DNA of 64,000 nt from Deltaproteobacteria bacterium. GTDB lineage: Bacteria > Myxococcota_A > UBA9042 > PHBI01 > JACKFB01. The position numbers and the translations under genes are program-made. The stretch lies in contig JACKFB010000014.1 of NCBI GenBank assembly GCA_020632695.1, positions 62,001-126,000 of the forward strand, read 5' to 3'. The notes beneath the pieces were generated by a model. The model searched no databases, was not told the origin of the DNA, and saw nothing but the letters and a program-made list of their open reading frames with translations. Within the stretch, counting starts at the first letter, position 1; the number at the start of each line of letters is the position of its first letter. Shown in pieces: positions 47,876-56,349 of this stretch.

Positions 47876-48565
47876 TCAGCGCGGGCAGTTGCGGGCGGGG
47901 CGGTAGCCGGCGGCGCGGGCCTCGGCGTCGGTGGCGAAGAGCTGGCGGTTGTGTGGCGCGACCTTCTCGCGGTCGGGGCAGCCGGGAGCGTGGAAGATGT
48001 GCGAGCGCACGTTCCCGATGATGGCGCCCTCGGGCGGGCGCGGCGACGGGCGCTTCGAGCCCCTGCGCTCGAGGCTGCGGAACTCCCAGGGCGGCACCGG
48101 CGCGGGGTCGGCCCACAGGCCCAGGTGGCGCTCGCGTGCCTGACGCTCGAGCCGCGCCAGCTCCGCGTCGTCGGAGTACCTGAGATAGTGCCACGCCAGC
48201 CCGCGGGCCACGAGCTGGCGATTGAGCGAGGTGCTGCCGGCCGGCGTCAGCACGAAGACCTCGGCGAGGCGGCGCTCGTAGCGATCGTTGGCGGCCCCCA
48301 CCACGCGCAGGCGCCGCCCGCGGGTGGCCTCCTTCAGGTAGCCGGTGGCGCGCTTGCCGAAGGCCTGCCTGCGCTCGGGAGCGTCGACGCCGACCAGCCG
48401 GATGCGCACCGTCCGCTGGTGCCACAGCACGTCGAGGGTGTCGCCATCGACGACGCGGACCGCGCGCGCCTCGAAGCTGGCGGGCGGCTCGACCGCCGGA
48501 GTCGCCCCAGGCCGCGGCGGCGCGGCGCTGAGCAGCAAGCAGACGAGCGCGAGCAGTTGCGACAT
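47876..48565 (-). CDS. Secreted thermonuclease-like nuclease with C-terminal Ada-type metal-binding domain
   Basis: A 229-residue protein with a signal peptide (cleavage around residue 20). The SNase fold is clear: VVDGDTLDVLW (calcium-binding loop), RIRLVGVDAPER (first catalytic Arg and Glu), DRYERRLAEVF (second catalytic Arg) and LNRQLVARGLAWHYLRY. The C-terminal GNVRSHIFHAPGCPDREKVAPHNRQLFATDAEARAAGYRPARNC is the Ada-like zinc-binding module often fused to such nucleases. It would degrade DNA and RNA outside the cell or in the periplasm, for nutrition or predation. It stands 140 bp after the beta-propeller gene on the same strand. Confidence 0.9.
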   Translation of the reverse strand: MSQLLALVCLLLSAAPPRPGATPAVEPPASFEARAVRVVDGDTLDVLWHQRTVRIRLVGVDAPERRQAFGKRATGYLKEATRGRRLRVVGAANDRYERRLAEVFVLTPAGSTSLNRQLVARGLAWHYLRYSDDAELARLERQARERHLGLWADPAPVPPWEFRSLERRGSKRPSPRPPEGAIIGNVRSHIFHAPGCPDREKVAPHNRQLFATDAEARAAGYRPARNCPR

Positions 48566-48706
48566 CGCGCGAGCATAGCCCGCCGCCGCGCCACCGCCCA
48601 GGCCTCGCAGGCGAGTGCGCGCGCGGGGCCGTCCGCCGAGGAGACGGACCCGCGCGAAGTCGCCCCGCGTGCTGCCGCGAGGCGGGCTCTCTCCAACGGC
48701 CGCCGC

Positions 48707-50557
48707 CTACAGGTAGGGCAGCAGATTCACGCTGTGGCGAGCGTCGGTGCCGTTCCAGGCGACGAAGAGGTGGGCACCGTGCCTGAGCAGCGCGAGGCCC
48801 GAGTTGGCGGTCTCCTCGAGGGTCACCTTGCGTCCGTCCGCAGGCCAGCCCTGGAAGCGCAACAGATTGATCCTTCGGTCGGTTCCGACCCAACCCAAGT
48901 GCACCTGCCCTTCGCCGACCGCCAGCGCCGGCCCGCCCAGACACCGCTCGCCGAGCACGCGCTTCTCGCTGACACGTCGCTCGTCAGCGGCCAGCTTGGC
49001 AACATTCAAGCTGCCGTGCGCATCGGTTCCGGTCCAGGCCAGCAGAAGACCACCGTCGTACCCGACCAGGGCCGGGCGCGAACGGGACAACTCATCGAGC
49101 TCCCAGCGCTCGCTCCACTGGCGGCCGTCGTCGGTCCACATCAGGTTGATGGTAGGGCGGGTGGACCAGCTCCTCTCGCCGGTCTGGTAGCCCCATCCCT
49201 GCCAGGCGAGATAGAGACGCCCTCCGGCGGTGCAGAGCGTGATGCCGTGATTGATCGAGACACCGATGTTGTGCTCGCTCTCCGTGAAGATGGGTGCGGG
49301 ATCGGACCAGGAGCGCCCGCGGTCGGCGGAACGCGCCATCACTATCGCCATCGCTCGGAGCGGTCCCTGTCCCGGCGCCCACGCCGCGAGCATCTCGTCC
49401 TTGAAGAAGGCGAGGCCCGGGCTCCCGTGTTCGCCTGCGCCGGGCCGGATCGATTGGAAGGGCTCGGGGTTGTCGTATGTACGCCGGGGCTGGACGACGA
49501 TCTCGTGGGCTCCGCTCTGGCCCGTCCATGCGACGTAGATCTTCTCGTCGTCGGCGGCGAGGGTCAGCGGCGCGATGGTGCCATAGGGGGAGACGAACTT
49601 CTCCCCGCTCAGCCGAGCGACCGTCAGCTTGAGCTGGTACCGCCCTCCGTCCCCACGCAGAGTCTTGTCCAGGGAGATGGACGAGCCAGGGTCGATGGCC
49701 GCGAGCTGCTGCGGCTCGATGGTCTCCGTCCAGGTGCCGATGTGATCGTTCTTGAACCCGAAGAAGTTCACGATGGCGCTCCAGGCGTCCCGAATCCAGC
49801 CCCAGATTGTCCGCAACGCCTCGTCGAACCCCCGCAGTACGTCCGCGGCCAATCCGGCGAAGGTCCCGATGACCGGGACCTCCGAGAGGTCGTCGAGGAC
49901 CTCCGCGGCCTGGGCGAGCACAGGAGCAATCTCCTGCTCGTAGAAGCTGGCGACACGCCCGATGAAGTCCGAGACTGTGCTCGCGACCGCTTCGCCGTCC
50001 TTCTCCCACAGGTCGACGGCGATACCGACGAAGGGAGCGGCCCCCTCGTACACCTTGACAGGGCTCGGCTTGAAGGTGCGGCTCTCACCCTTGTCCACCC
50101 CCGTCTCGGTCCGGGTGATGCCCGAACGGGTGCCCTCGCTCGCCAGCGGCGAGATGCCCGCCCACGCCGCGAAGATCTCGTCGGACGCCGAAAGACCATC
50201 GCTGGTCTCATGGAGGCACTTGAAGGAGTCGAGCACCACGCGGTAGCGCTGCGTCGGCGGCTGGCTGACACCGGACATCGCGAACGTGCTTGGCCGAGTG
50301 GTGGCGGGCCGGAGCGGCGCCGCGGCGCGCACGCGCCTCTGGAGCTCATCGTAGCTCGCGATCAGCGAGGGCACGGGGCTGACGAACTCGACGAATCGCC
50401 CGGCCGTAGCGGGCGATTCGGTCAATTCGGGGAAGTGGCGGCGCACGGCCTCCGCTTCCGAGGTGGTCTTGCCCTCCTTGGAGTCGCGAAGGCCCTGTCG
50501 CAGCAGGTCGATCACGGGGTTTGGCGACATTGACGTGAGCTTGCCTTCGGTCGGCAT
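48707..50557 (-). CDS. Cytosolic beta-propeller (sialidase-like) protein with amphipathic helical core
   Basis: A 616-residue protein with no signal peptide. Residues 1-80 are helical. Residues about 85-200 form a domain with YRVVLDSFKCLHETSDGLSASDEIFAAW that I cannot name. Residues about 205-275 are long amphipathic to hydrophobic helices (SDFIGRVASFYEQEIAPVLAQ, VIGTFAGLAADVLRGF, IRDAWSAIVNFFGF) that might touch membranes. From about 330 to the end there are repeated blades (ARSADRGRSWSDPAPIF, LMWTDDGRQWSERWELDEL, LAWTGTDAHGSLN) like the Asp-box and WTGTD repeats of sialidase-type propellers. GAGGAGG precedes ATG 50557. Its codon usage is a little less GC-rich than its neighbours. It follows an XRE-STAND gene by 119 bp, so the two may form one system. 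Confidence 0.72.
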   Translation of the reverse strand: MPTEGKLTSMSPNPVIDLLRQGLRDSKEGKTTSEAEAVRRHFPELTESPATAGRFVEFVSPVPSLIASYDELQRRVRAAAPLRPATTRPSTFAMSGVSQPPTQRYRVVLDSFKCLHETSDGLSASDEIFAAWAGISPLASEGTRSGITRTETGVDKGESRTFKPSPVKVYEGAAPFVGIAVDLWEKDGEAVASTVSDFIGRVASFYEQEIAPVLAQAAEVLDDLSEVPVIGTFAGLAADVLRGFDEALRTIWGWIRDAWSAIVNFFGFKNDHIGTWTETIEPQQLAAIDPGSSISLDKTLRGDGGRYQLKLTVARLSGEKFVSPYGTIAPLTLAADDEKIYVAWTGQSGAHEIVVQPRRTYDNPEPFQSIRPGAGEHGSPGLAFFKDEMLAAWAPGQGPLRAMAIVMARSADRGRSWSDPAPIFTESEHNIGVSINHGITLCTAGGRLYLAWQGWGYQTGERSWSTRPTINLMWTDDGRQWSERWELDELSRSRPALVGYDGGLLLAWTGTDAHGSLNVAKLAADERRVSEKRVLGERCLGGPALAVGEGQVHLGWVGTDRRINLLRFQGWPADGRKVTLEETANSGLALLRHGAHLFVAWNGTDARHSVNLLPYL

Positions 50558-50676
50558 GATGGCCTCCTCGCGGGTCCTGGTTGAGCGCTACCGAACGCTT
50601 GCCAGCGTGCGTGGACGCTTCCGACCGGACCACGAAGCCAACCCGAAAGTTTGCCGAAGCGCGGCGATCGCCCGTG

Positions 50677-53253
50677 CTAACGGTCGAAGGCCGCGACCTG
50701 ACCGAGCAGCTGCGCGAGCGGCGGCATCCCGCCCAGGCGATGCTCGATGAACGCGGCACAGGCGCGCTGGGCCTTGGCATCCCACGCCGAGGCGACCGGA
50801 CCGAGCGGGCAGATCAGCGCCAGCCCGATGTCGTCGGCCATGAAGGGGCGACCGAAGATGACGTCGGTGATGGCCGTGCCCCGGGCGAGGATGTGGGCCC
50901 TGGCGTCGGGGGGAGGACCGGCCGCCGCCTCGCACATCGACACGAGGAGCTCGCTGAGCCGGATGACGCGGCGACCCAGCAGATCCTGAGGGCACGTGAG
51001 CAGCGCGGCGTCCAGGGTGACCGGGTCGCCCAAGGACGGCACGGGCTCATCGAGGAGCATCCTCGCCAGCCCCTGCAGCCGGAAGCGGTCGATGGGGTCG
51101 TCGCCCATCAGCTCGACGAGGTGCGCGAAGGCGGACGCCAGCTCGGCCTTGGCCTCGCCCTGTCCGGCGAGGTGGCGGACGACCGCCAGGTCCACGTGCG
51201 CGGTCGCGGCCACGGCGCGCGCGAAGGGCGTGGGCTCCGCGGTCCCGACCATGTCGATGGCCTCTTGGAGCAGTCCCGCGGCGGACGACCAGTCGTCGTC
51301 GTAGCCCGGCACGTGGATGCCCGTGGCCGCCAGCGCGACGGTGGTCGCCGCCTCGGCCGCGCGGCTGTTGCCATCGCGCCGCAACAGGTCCCGCGCCAGC
51401 CTCAGCTCCTCGAGGCTCGCGCCGGCGTCGAAGGTGGTGTACGCCATGCGCGCCATGTCGACGGCGGCGAGCCCGGCGGCGCGCCAGCGACCTGCCTCAC
51501 GCAGGCGTTGCACCGCGGCGCGATACCAGACCCGAGCGCTGGGGAAGTCGAGCTGCACCGAGCGCGCATGGCCGAGCAGATGCCCCAGCTCTCCCGCCGT
51601 GCCCACGCTGGCCTCGCTCTCTGCCGCTGCGAAGCCGGCGACCAGCCATCGCCGAGAGCCCGTCGGCGCGAGGTACACCAGCATCCGCCCGATCGCGGTC
51701 AGCAGCCGTGCAAGCGAGCGTGCGTCGTCCAGCGAGCCGATGCGCATGCCCGCCGCTTCCTCGGGCCGATCGAGCCTCTCCGAGAGCCCCAGGTCGCCGT
51801 GCACTCCCCTGACCAGCCCGTCGCAGACCAGACTCCACAGGCCCAGGTCCTGTCCCACCGCACGCATCGCCTCGACCCAAGGCAGCGCCGCGATCTCGGC
51901 GGCGCGTTCCGGCGCCCACCGGTGAAGCCTCTCCCTGGCCTCGGAGCCCTGGATCGCGGCCACGGACACCGCGGCGCGCTGGGACTGGCTGTCCAGGCGA
52001 AAGGACCCGGCGCCCGCAGGCTGCCGAGCGGGCCCATCCACGCCGAGGTCCTCGATGAGATAGGCGTCCGCCAGCTCCGACAGCGTCGCCAGCGCGACCT
52101 CGTCCGGCGCACCGATCGCCGCGGCCGCCCACCCCACGGAGAAGGTCTGGCCCTCGAGAACGCTGAGATCGCCGTACGCCTTCAGCGCGCCGGCGGACAG
52201 ACGGCCGGCGAGCTGGTTCGCCGCCGCCAGCAGGGTCTCCTCGTCGGCCGGGAGCGAACGCAGCCAGGAGGCCGTCGCCGCCGGGGAGAACGCCTCCAGC
52301 CCCTCCGCGTAGCTCCCCGCGCTCACGTATCTGTTCCGGTGCAGGAACTCCGCCGCGAGCTGCACGCTCCGCGGGAGGCCGCCGAGCGTGCGGATGAGGC
52401 GCCGAGCACCCGCGGGATCCGCGTCCAGGCGCTCGGCGCCGAGGTGGGAGCGCAGCAGGTCGGTGGCGCTGTCGTCGCTCAGCGGACCGAGCGCCAGCAC
52501 GGTCCCGCGCATCCGCTCGGCCACGCTCCGGTGGTTGGTGGTCACGAGGAGGTTCGTGTGAGGCGCCTCCTCGGTGAGCAGCTCCACGGACTCGACGCGG
52601 GCGGCGTCGTCGAGCACCAGCAGCCGCGTGCGCGCCCAGAAGTGGTGGCGCCACGCCCGCAGCCACTGGTCGGGCGCGACGGCCTCCGGAGAGGGCAGCG
52701 CCTCCTCGAAGGCCAGCGCGCGGGCCAGGACGATGAGCGAGGTGCAGGGCCCCGCCTCCAGCTCCGCTCCACGCAGGGAGAGCCAGACCACTCCGCCATC
52801 GAAGTCGTCCTGGAGCTCCGCAGCCGCCCAGCGCGCCAGGCTGGTCTTGCCGATCCCCGACAGCCCGCACAGGGTCACCGAGCGCGCGCCGTCCCGTGCC
52901 GCGAAGGCCTCCCGGATGGCGCGCTCCGACTCGGGTCGCGAGGCCCACCGTCGCGGCGGCGGAGGCGGCGCGCAGCCACAGGCGGCGAGCCGTTGCCGCG
53001 TCTCGGCAGGCGTGGCCAGCGCCAGCGCGTGCGCGGGGAGCGCGAGCGCCTCATGCAGTCGGCGCGCGGTGTCCGCGCTCACCCGGCGGCCAGCTTCGCA
53101 GGACTGGACCGTCCGCACCGTCAGCCCGCTCTGTTCGGCGAGGTCTTCCTGCGTCAGGCCGAGCTGTGTCCGGCGCGCCCGCGCCAGCTCGCCGTGGATG
53201 GTGAGGCTCGCGCGGCGCGCGGGAAGGCCGTTCGGGACGTCGGTGCCGCTCAT
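50677..53253 (-). CDS. XRE-HTH STAND NTPase with TPR-like C-terminal half
   Basis: An 858-residue signalling NTPase. Residues about 24-77 are an XRE/Cro helix-turn-helix (LARARRTQLGLTQEDLAEQSGLTVRTVQSCEAGRR in outline). After a Pro-rich linker, an NB-ARC-type STAND domain follows: Walker A GLSGIGKTS (130-138), Walker B RLLVLDDA (about 210-217), LLVTTNHRSVAERM and GGLPRSVQLAAEF (GLPLA-like motif). The rest is alpha-helical with TPR-like pairs. STAND proteins are switches that oligomerise on ligand sensing; with an N-terminal DNA-binding domain it is probably a transcription regulator rather than a toxin-type immune receptor. It lies directly upstream of the cytosolic propeller gene, its most likely target or partner. 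ATG 53253 is adjacent to GGGTGAGG. Confidence 0.85.
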   Translation of the reverse strand: MSGTDVPNGLPARRASLTIHGELARARRTQLGLTQEDLAEQSGLTVRTVQSCEAGRRVSADTARRLHEALALPAHALALATPAETRQRLAACGCAPPPPPRRWASRPESERAIREAFAARDGARSVTLCGLSGIGKTSLARWAAAELQDDFDGGVVWLSLRGAELEAGPCTSLIVLARALAFEEALPSPEAVAPDQWLRAWRHHFWARTRLLVLDDAARVESVELLTEEAPHTNLLVTTNHRSVAERMRGTVLALGPLSDDSATDLLRSHLGAERLDADPAGARRLIRTLGGLPRSVQLAAEFLHRNRYVSAGSYAEGLEAFSPAATASWLRSLPADEETLLAAANQLAGRLSAGALKAYGDLSVLEGQTFSVGWAAAAIGAPDEVALATLSELADAYLIEDLGVDGPARQPAGAGSFRLDSQSQRAAVSVAAIQGSEARERLHRWAPERAAEIAALPWVEAMRAVGQDLGLWSLVCDGLVRGVHGDLGLSERLDRPEEAAGMRIGSLDDARSLARLLTAIGRMLVYLAPTGSRRWLVAGFAAAESEASVGTAGELGHLLGHARSVQLDFPSARVWYRAAVQRLREAGRWRAAGLAAVDMARMAYTTFDAGASLEELRLARDLLRRDGNSRAAEAATTVALAATGIHVPGYDDDWSSAAGLLQEAIDMVGTAEPTPFARAVAATAHVDLAVVRHLAGQGEAKAELASAFAHLVELMGDDPIDRFRLQGLARMLLDEPVPSLGDPVTLDAALLTCPQDLLGRRVIRLSELLVSMCEAAAGPPPDARAHILARGTAITDVIFGRPFMADDIGLALICPLGPVASAWDAKAQRACAAFIEHRLGGMPPLAQLLGQVAAFDR

Positions 53254-53427
53254 CCTCACCCGGTGGATGCCCGGAGGGGGCGCTCGTGGTTGTCGTGTGG
53301 GCGCAGGATAGCATCCCGGGTGGTCGCCGTCAGCGCGACACCATCGCGCGCGGCCGCGGCGCCCGCCCTTCGCCGGGGCGTCGCGGGGGCGTATCATCGG
53401 GGGCATCCCGTCGCCCCGGAGGACCCC

Positions 53428-54105
53428 ATGGACCGCCTCTCGCTCACTCTCGCCGCCTCGTTGCTGCTGCTCGGTAGCGGGTGCCCCCCCGACGACGACG
53501 GGAGCGCGGACGCCGTGGCCGACGCCGACGCCGACGCGGGGCCCGACGCCTCGGCGCTGCAGTGGTACTTCACCTGCGGCGACCCCGTGTGCCAGGGCCA
53601 CCGCGACATGCCCGGCGTCGCCGCGTGCACCGACCAGGGCGCCGGACTGGCCTGCTCGAGCGCCGGCACGAGCTGCGATCCCATCGACGACTGCAACCGC
53701 CTGCTGCTCTGCACCGACACCGACCCCACGATGCAGACCGGCGGCTGCCCGATCAGCCGGCGCGCCGCCAAGCGCGACATCGAGCCGCTGGACCAGGCCC
53801 AGCGCGAGGCCATCGCCGAGGCGCTGCGCACGATGCCGCTGGCCACCTGGCGCTACCGCAGCGACGACGCCGCCCGCCCGCCGCGCCTGGGCTTCATCAT
53901 CGAGGACGTCGCCCCCAGCCCCGCCGTCGACGAGGCCCGCGGCATGGTGGATCTGTACGGGTTCACCGCGATGGCGGTGGCCGGTCTGCAAGCGCAGGCC
54001 GAGCAGATCGACGCCCTGCAGCAGCACGTCGAGGCGCTGGAGCGTGAGCTGTCCGAGCTGCGCGACGCGGCCTCGCCTCCCCCACAGCGGGCCCCGAAGG
54101 AGTAG
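53428..54105 (+). CDS. Lipoprotein with C-terminal endosialidase-type chaperone (peptidase S74) domain
   Basis: A 225-residue lipoprotein. Signal with lipobox LGSGC (Cys about 19), then an Asp/Ala linker and a small cysteine-rich domain (seven Cys between about residues 46 and 111). The last 100 residues (SRRAAKRDIEPLDQAQREAI, MPLATWRYRSDDAARPPRLGFIIEDV, VDLYGFTAMAVAGLQAQAEQIDAL) match the intramolecular chaperone domain known from phage tailspikes and endosialidases, which normally trimerises and may self-cleave after a conserved Ser. The terminal heptads support trimerisation. GGAGGA precedes ATG 53428. It is probably a surface protein and stands apart from phage genes. Confidence 0.8.
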   Translation: MDRLSLTLAASLLLLGSGCPPDDDGSADAVADADADAGPDASALQWYFTCGDPVCQGHRDMPGVAACTDQGAGLACSSAGTSCDPIDDCNRLLLCTDTDPTMQTGGCPISRRAAKRDIEPLDQAQREAIAEALRTMPLATWRYRSDDAARPPRLGFIIEDVAPSPAVDEARGMVDLYGFTAMAVAGLQAQAEQIDALQQHVEALERELSELRDAASPPPQRAPKE

Positions 54106-54144
54106 ACTGTCGCCGCTGTCCTCTCCCCGGAGCACGAGGCTTTG

Positions 54145-55614
54145 ATGCGCGCGACGATCCCAGAGGCCGGCCGGCCCCACGACGAGCTGCTCGAGACCAT
54201 GGCGGGCTTCCGTGAGGGCGACGCCGACTACGCCGGCGGCCGCACCTGGTCGATGGTCTACTACGCCGGCGACGAGCACCACGCGCTGATGGAGCAGGCC
54301 CACAACCTGTTTTTGGCCGGCAACGCGCTCAACCCCATCGCCTTCAAGAGCCTCAAGCGCATGGAGACCGAGGTGGTCCAGATGACCGCCTCCATGCTCA
54401 ACGCGCCGCCGGACGCGGTCGGCACGATGACCCAGGGCGGCACCGAGTCGCTGCTGCTGGCGGTGAAGACCTACCGCGACCTGGCGCGGGCGCGGCGCCC
54501 GTGGATCCGGCGACCCAACATGGTGGTCCCCGAGACCATCCACGTCGCCTTCGACAAGGCCGCGCACTACTTCGGCGTCGACATCCGCCGCGCGCGGGTG
54601 GACGCCCGGGGCCAGGCCGACGTGCGGGCGATGAAGCGCCTCATCAACCAGAGCACCATCTTCCTGGGGGCGTCGGCGCCGCAGTACCCCAGCGGCAGCG
54701 TCGACCCCATCGCGGAGATCGGCGCCCTGGCGGCCCGGCGCGGGCTGCCCTTCCACGTGGACGCCTGCTTCGGCGGCTTCATCCTGCCCTGGCTCGAGCA
54801 GCTCGGCGTCGCCATGCCGGTGTGGGACTTCCGGGTGCCGGGCGTGACGTCGATGTCGGCGGATCTGCACAAGTTCGGATACGCGGCCAAGGGCGCGTCG
54901 ACCATCGTGTACCGCGACATGGGCTACCTGCGGCACCAGTTCTTCGTCGCCACCGACTGGTGCGGCGGCATCTACATCTCGCCGACCATGGCGGGGACGC
55001 GGCCCGGCGGGGCCATCGCGGCGGCCTGGGCGGCCCTCCAGGGGATGGGGCGCGACGGGTACCTGGCGCTGGCCGAGCAGGCGTGGCAGGGCGCCGAGCG
55101 GCTGCGCGCGGGCATCGGCGCGATCGAGGGGCTGCGCGTGATGGGGATGCCCCACTCGACGGTGGTGACCTGGACCGCGGACGGGCCCGGGGTGGACATC
55201 TTCGCGGTCGCCGACCTGCTGCAGGAGCGCGGCTGGGGCGTCGATCGCCAGCAGCGGCCGGCGAGCGTGCACTGTACGGTCAACGCGTCCAACCTGCCGG
55301 TGCTGGACACCTACCTGGACGACCTGCGCGAGGCCGTAGCCCACGTGAAGGCTCACCCGGAGCTCTCGCGCGAGGGCGACGCCGCCGTCTACGGCCTGAT
55401 GGCGCGCGTGCCGCTGCGGGGGCTGGTCAAGCGCGAGGTGCTCAAGGTCATGGAGACCATGTACGGCCCCGAGGGCGGCGAGGTCGACCTGTCCGCGGAC
55501 GCCGAGGGCGACAAGCTGGCTGCGCTGGTGCGCAAGTACGGCGACCCGGTGTTCAGCGCCATCGACCGCGTCGTGGCGCTACGCGATCGGGCCCGCGACA
55601 AGCTGGGCCTCTGA
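54145..55614 (+). CDS. PLP-dependent lyase/decarboxylase, sphingosine-1-phosphate lyase-like
   Basis: A 489-residue group II PLP enzyme. GTMTQGGTESLLLAVKTYRD, FHVDACFGGFI, SMSADLHKFGYAAKG (cofactor Lys243) and CGGIYISPTMAGTRPGG are the hallmarks of the sphingosine-1-phosphate lyase branch rather than glutamate or aromatic decarboxylases. It would split long-chain-base phosphates into a fatty aldehyde and ethanolamine phosphate, consistent with sphingolipid-like lipids known in some Myxococcota. The N-terminal membrane helix of eukaryotic enzymes is absent. ATG 54145 (GAGG five bases upstream) is preferred over the adjoining TTG. Single gene, followed by an MNT gene after 74 bp. Confidence 0.85.
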   Translation: MRATIPEAGRPHDELLETMAGFREGDADYAGGRTWSMVYYAGDEHHALMEQAHNLFLAGNALNPIAFKSLKRMETEVVQMTASMLNAPPDAVGTMTQGGTESLLLAVKTYRDLARARRPWIRRPNMVVPETIHVAFDKAAHYFGVDIRRARVDARGQADVRAMKRLINQSTIFLGASAPQYPSGSVDPIAEIGALAARRGLPFHVDACFGGFILPWLEQLGVAMPVWDFRVPGVTSMSADLHKFGYAAKGASTIVYRDMGYLRHQFFVATDWCGGIYISPTMAGTRPGGAIAAAWAALQGMGRDGYLALAEQAWQGAERLRAGIGAIEGLRVMGMPHSTVVTWTADGPGVDIFAVADLLQERGWGVDRQQRPASVHCTVNASNLPVLDTYLDDLREAVAHVKAHPELSREGDAAVYGLMARVPLRGLVKREVLKVMETMYGPEGGEVDLSADAEGDKLAALVRKYGDPVFSAIDRVVALRDRARDKLGL

Positions 55615-55688
55615 CAGCCCCCGGCCCGACCCTTGCGTGGCGCGGGCTGGCGATTGCGACATCACGGCGCCGAAGCTACCTTGTCCGG

Positions 55689-56060
55689 GTGGGGAACTCC
55701 GCGGACCAGAGCTACATCGACGGCTGGCGCCAGCGCCAACGAGCGCTCGCGGAGGCGGCGGCCGCCTGGCGCCGCGAGCGCCTCAGCGAGGCAGCCGAAG
55801 CTGCTCGCCAGCTCAGCGAGCGCTTCCCGAGCGTGCGCCGCGTGGTCCTCTTCGGAAGTCTCGCCCGCGGCAGCGCGGGGCCGGGCAGTGACGTCGATCT
55901 GTGGCTGGAAGGACTGGCCGAGGCAGACTGGCTCGACGCCGTCTCGCTCGCCCGCCAGCGCATCCCCCACGCCGAGGTGGACCTGGTACGCGCCGAGTGG
56001 GCCCGGGCCCCCATGGCCGCCCGGGTCGCGGCTGAGGGCGTGGTGCTGAGTGGACGCTGA
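55689..56060 (+). CDS. MNT-type nucleotidyltransferase
   Basis: A 123-residue minimal nucleotidyltransferase. VVLFGSLARGSAGPGSDVDLWLEG has the GS...D-x-D active site (Gly56-Ser57, Asp68 and Asp70); a later acidic residue in HAEVDLV may be the third ligand. Such proteins act as antitoxins that AMPylate HEPN RNases, or modify other substrates. GTG 55689 is the only reasonable start but has no clear ribosome site. An 11-base overlap links it to a small ORF, in the position where a HEPN partner is expected. Confidence 0.75.
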   Translation: MGNSADQSYIDGWRQRQRALAEAAAAWRRERLSEAAEAARQLSERFPSVRRVVLFGSLARGSAGPGSDVDLWLEGLAEADWLDAVSLARQRIPHAEVDLVRAEWARAPMAARVAAEGVVLSGR

Positions 56061-56196
56061 GCCCCGGTCCGATCGCCTGCGCTTGCTGGTCGCCGAGCTC
56101 GTCGGCGAGCTGGAGCGCACCGATCGTCTGGTGGGGGAGTTCGATCGGGCCCGGACCCTGCTGGCCCGGCCGGAATGCGAAGTGCTCAGCGTCTAG
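56050..56196 (+). CDS. Very small ORF after the MNT gene, possible shortened HEPN-like partner
   Basis: A GTG start overlaps the last codons of the MNT gene; the frame gives 48 residues (MDAEPRSDRLRLLVAELVGE to LARPECEVLSV). The beginning resembles the first helix of MNT-associated substrate-binding/HEPN proteins (RLRLL..EL...L..LE.AL). The HEPN catalytic RxxxxxH motif and remaining helices are missing, so it may be a truncated remnant or a short regulatory peptide. It has no ribosome site of its own except within the MNT gene; translation would be coupled. Not a strong call. Confidence 0.4.
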   Translation: MDAEPRSDRLRLLVAELVGELERTDRLVGEFDRARTLLARPECEVLSV

Positions 56197-56228
56197 GACC
56201 TGCTCCCGGCTCCCCCCTCCGCCTGCCC

Positions 56229-56242
56229 GGCGCTGACGTTGC
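56229..56242 (+). promoter_or_regulatory. Weak candidate sigma-54 promoter before pdhA
   Basis: GGCGCTGACGTTGC has the -24 GG and a perfect -12 TTGC at the required spacing, but the -24 box (CCGGCGC) deviates from TGGCAC. It lies 108 bases before the pdhA ATG. Chance matches are expected in GC-rich DNA. Confidence 0.25.
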
Positions 56243-56349
56243 CAAGCGGGGCCGCTTTGACTAGACCTGTGAGGGCGCAGGCGGCGCATCGCGGGGCGCC
56301 GCGCGCGGGACCACGAGGATCCGAGCATCGGCTCGCGGAGGTTTCCGAC

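Noticed and set aside
50677..53253. STAND protein as an AVAST-type antiphage receptor
   Set aside because: Those have N-terminal nuclease or other effector domains; this one has an XRE helix-turn-helix, which favours a regulator. The possibility is kept only at system level in the findings.
53428..54105. Endosialidase chaperone domain as evidence of a prophage
   Set aside because: No tail, capsid, integrase or lysis genes surround it, and the protein has its own lipoprotein signal; such domains also occur in Myxococcota surface proteins.
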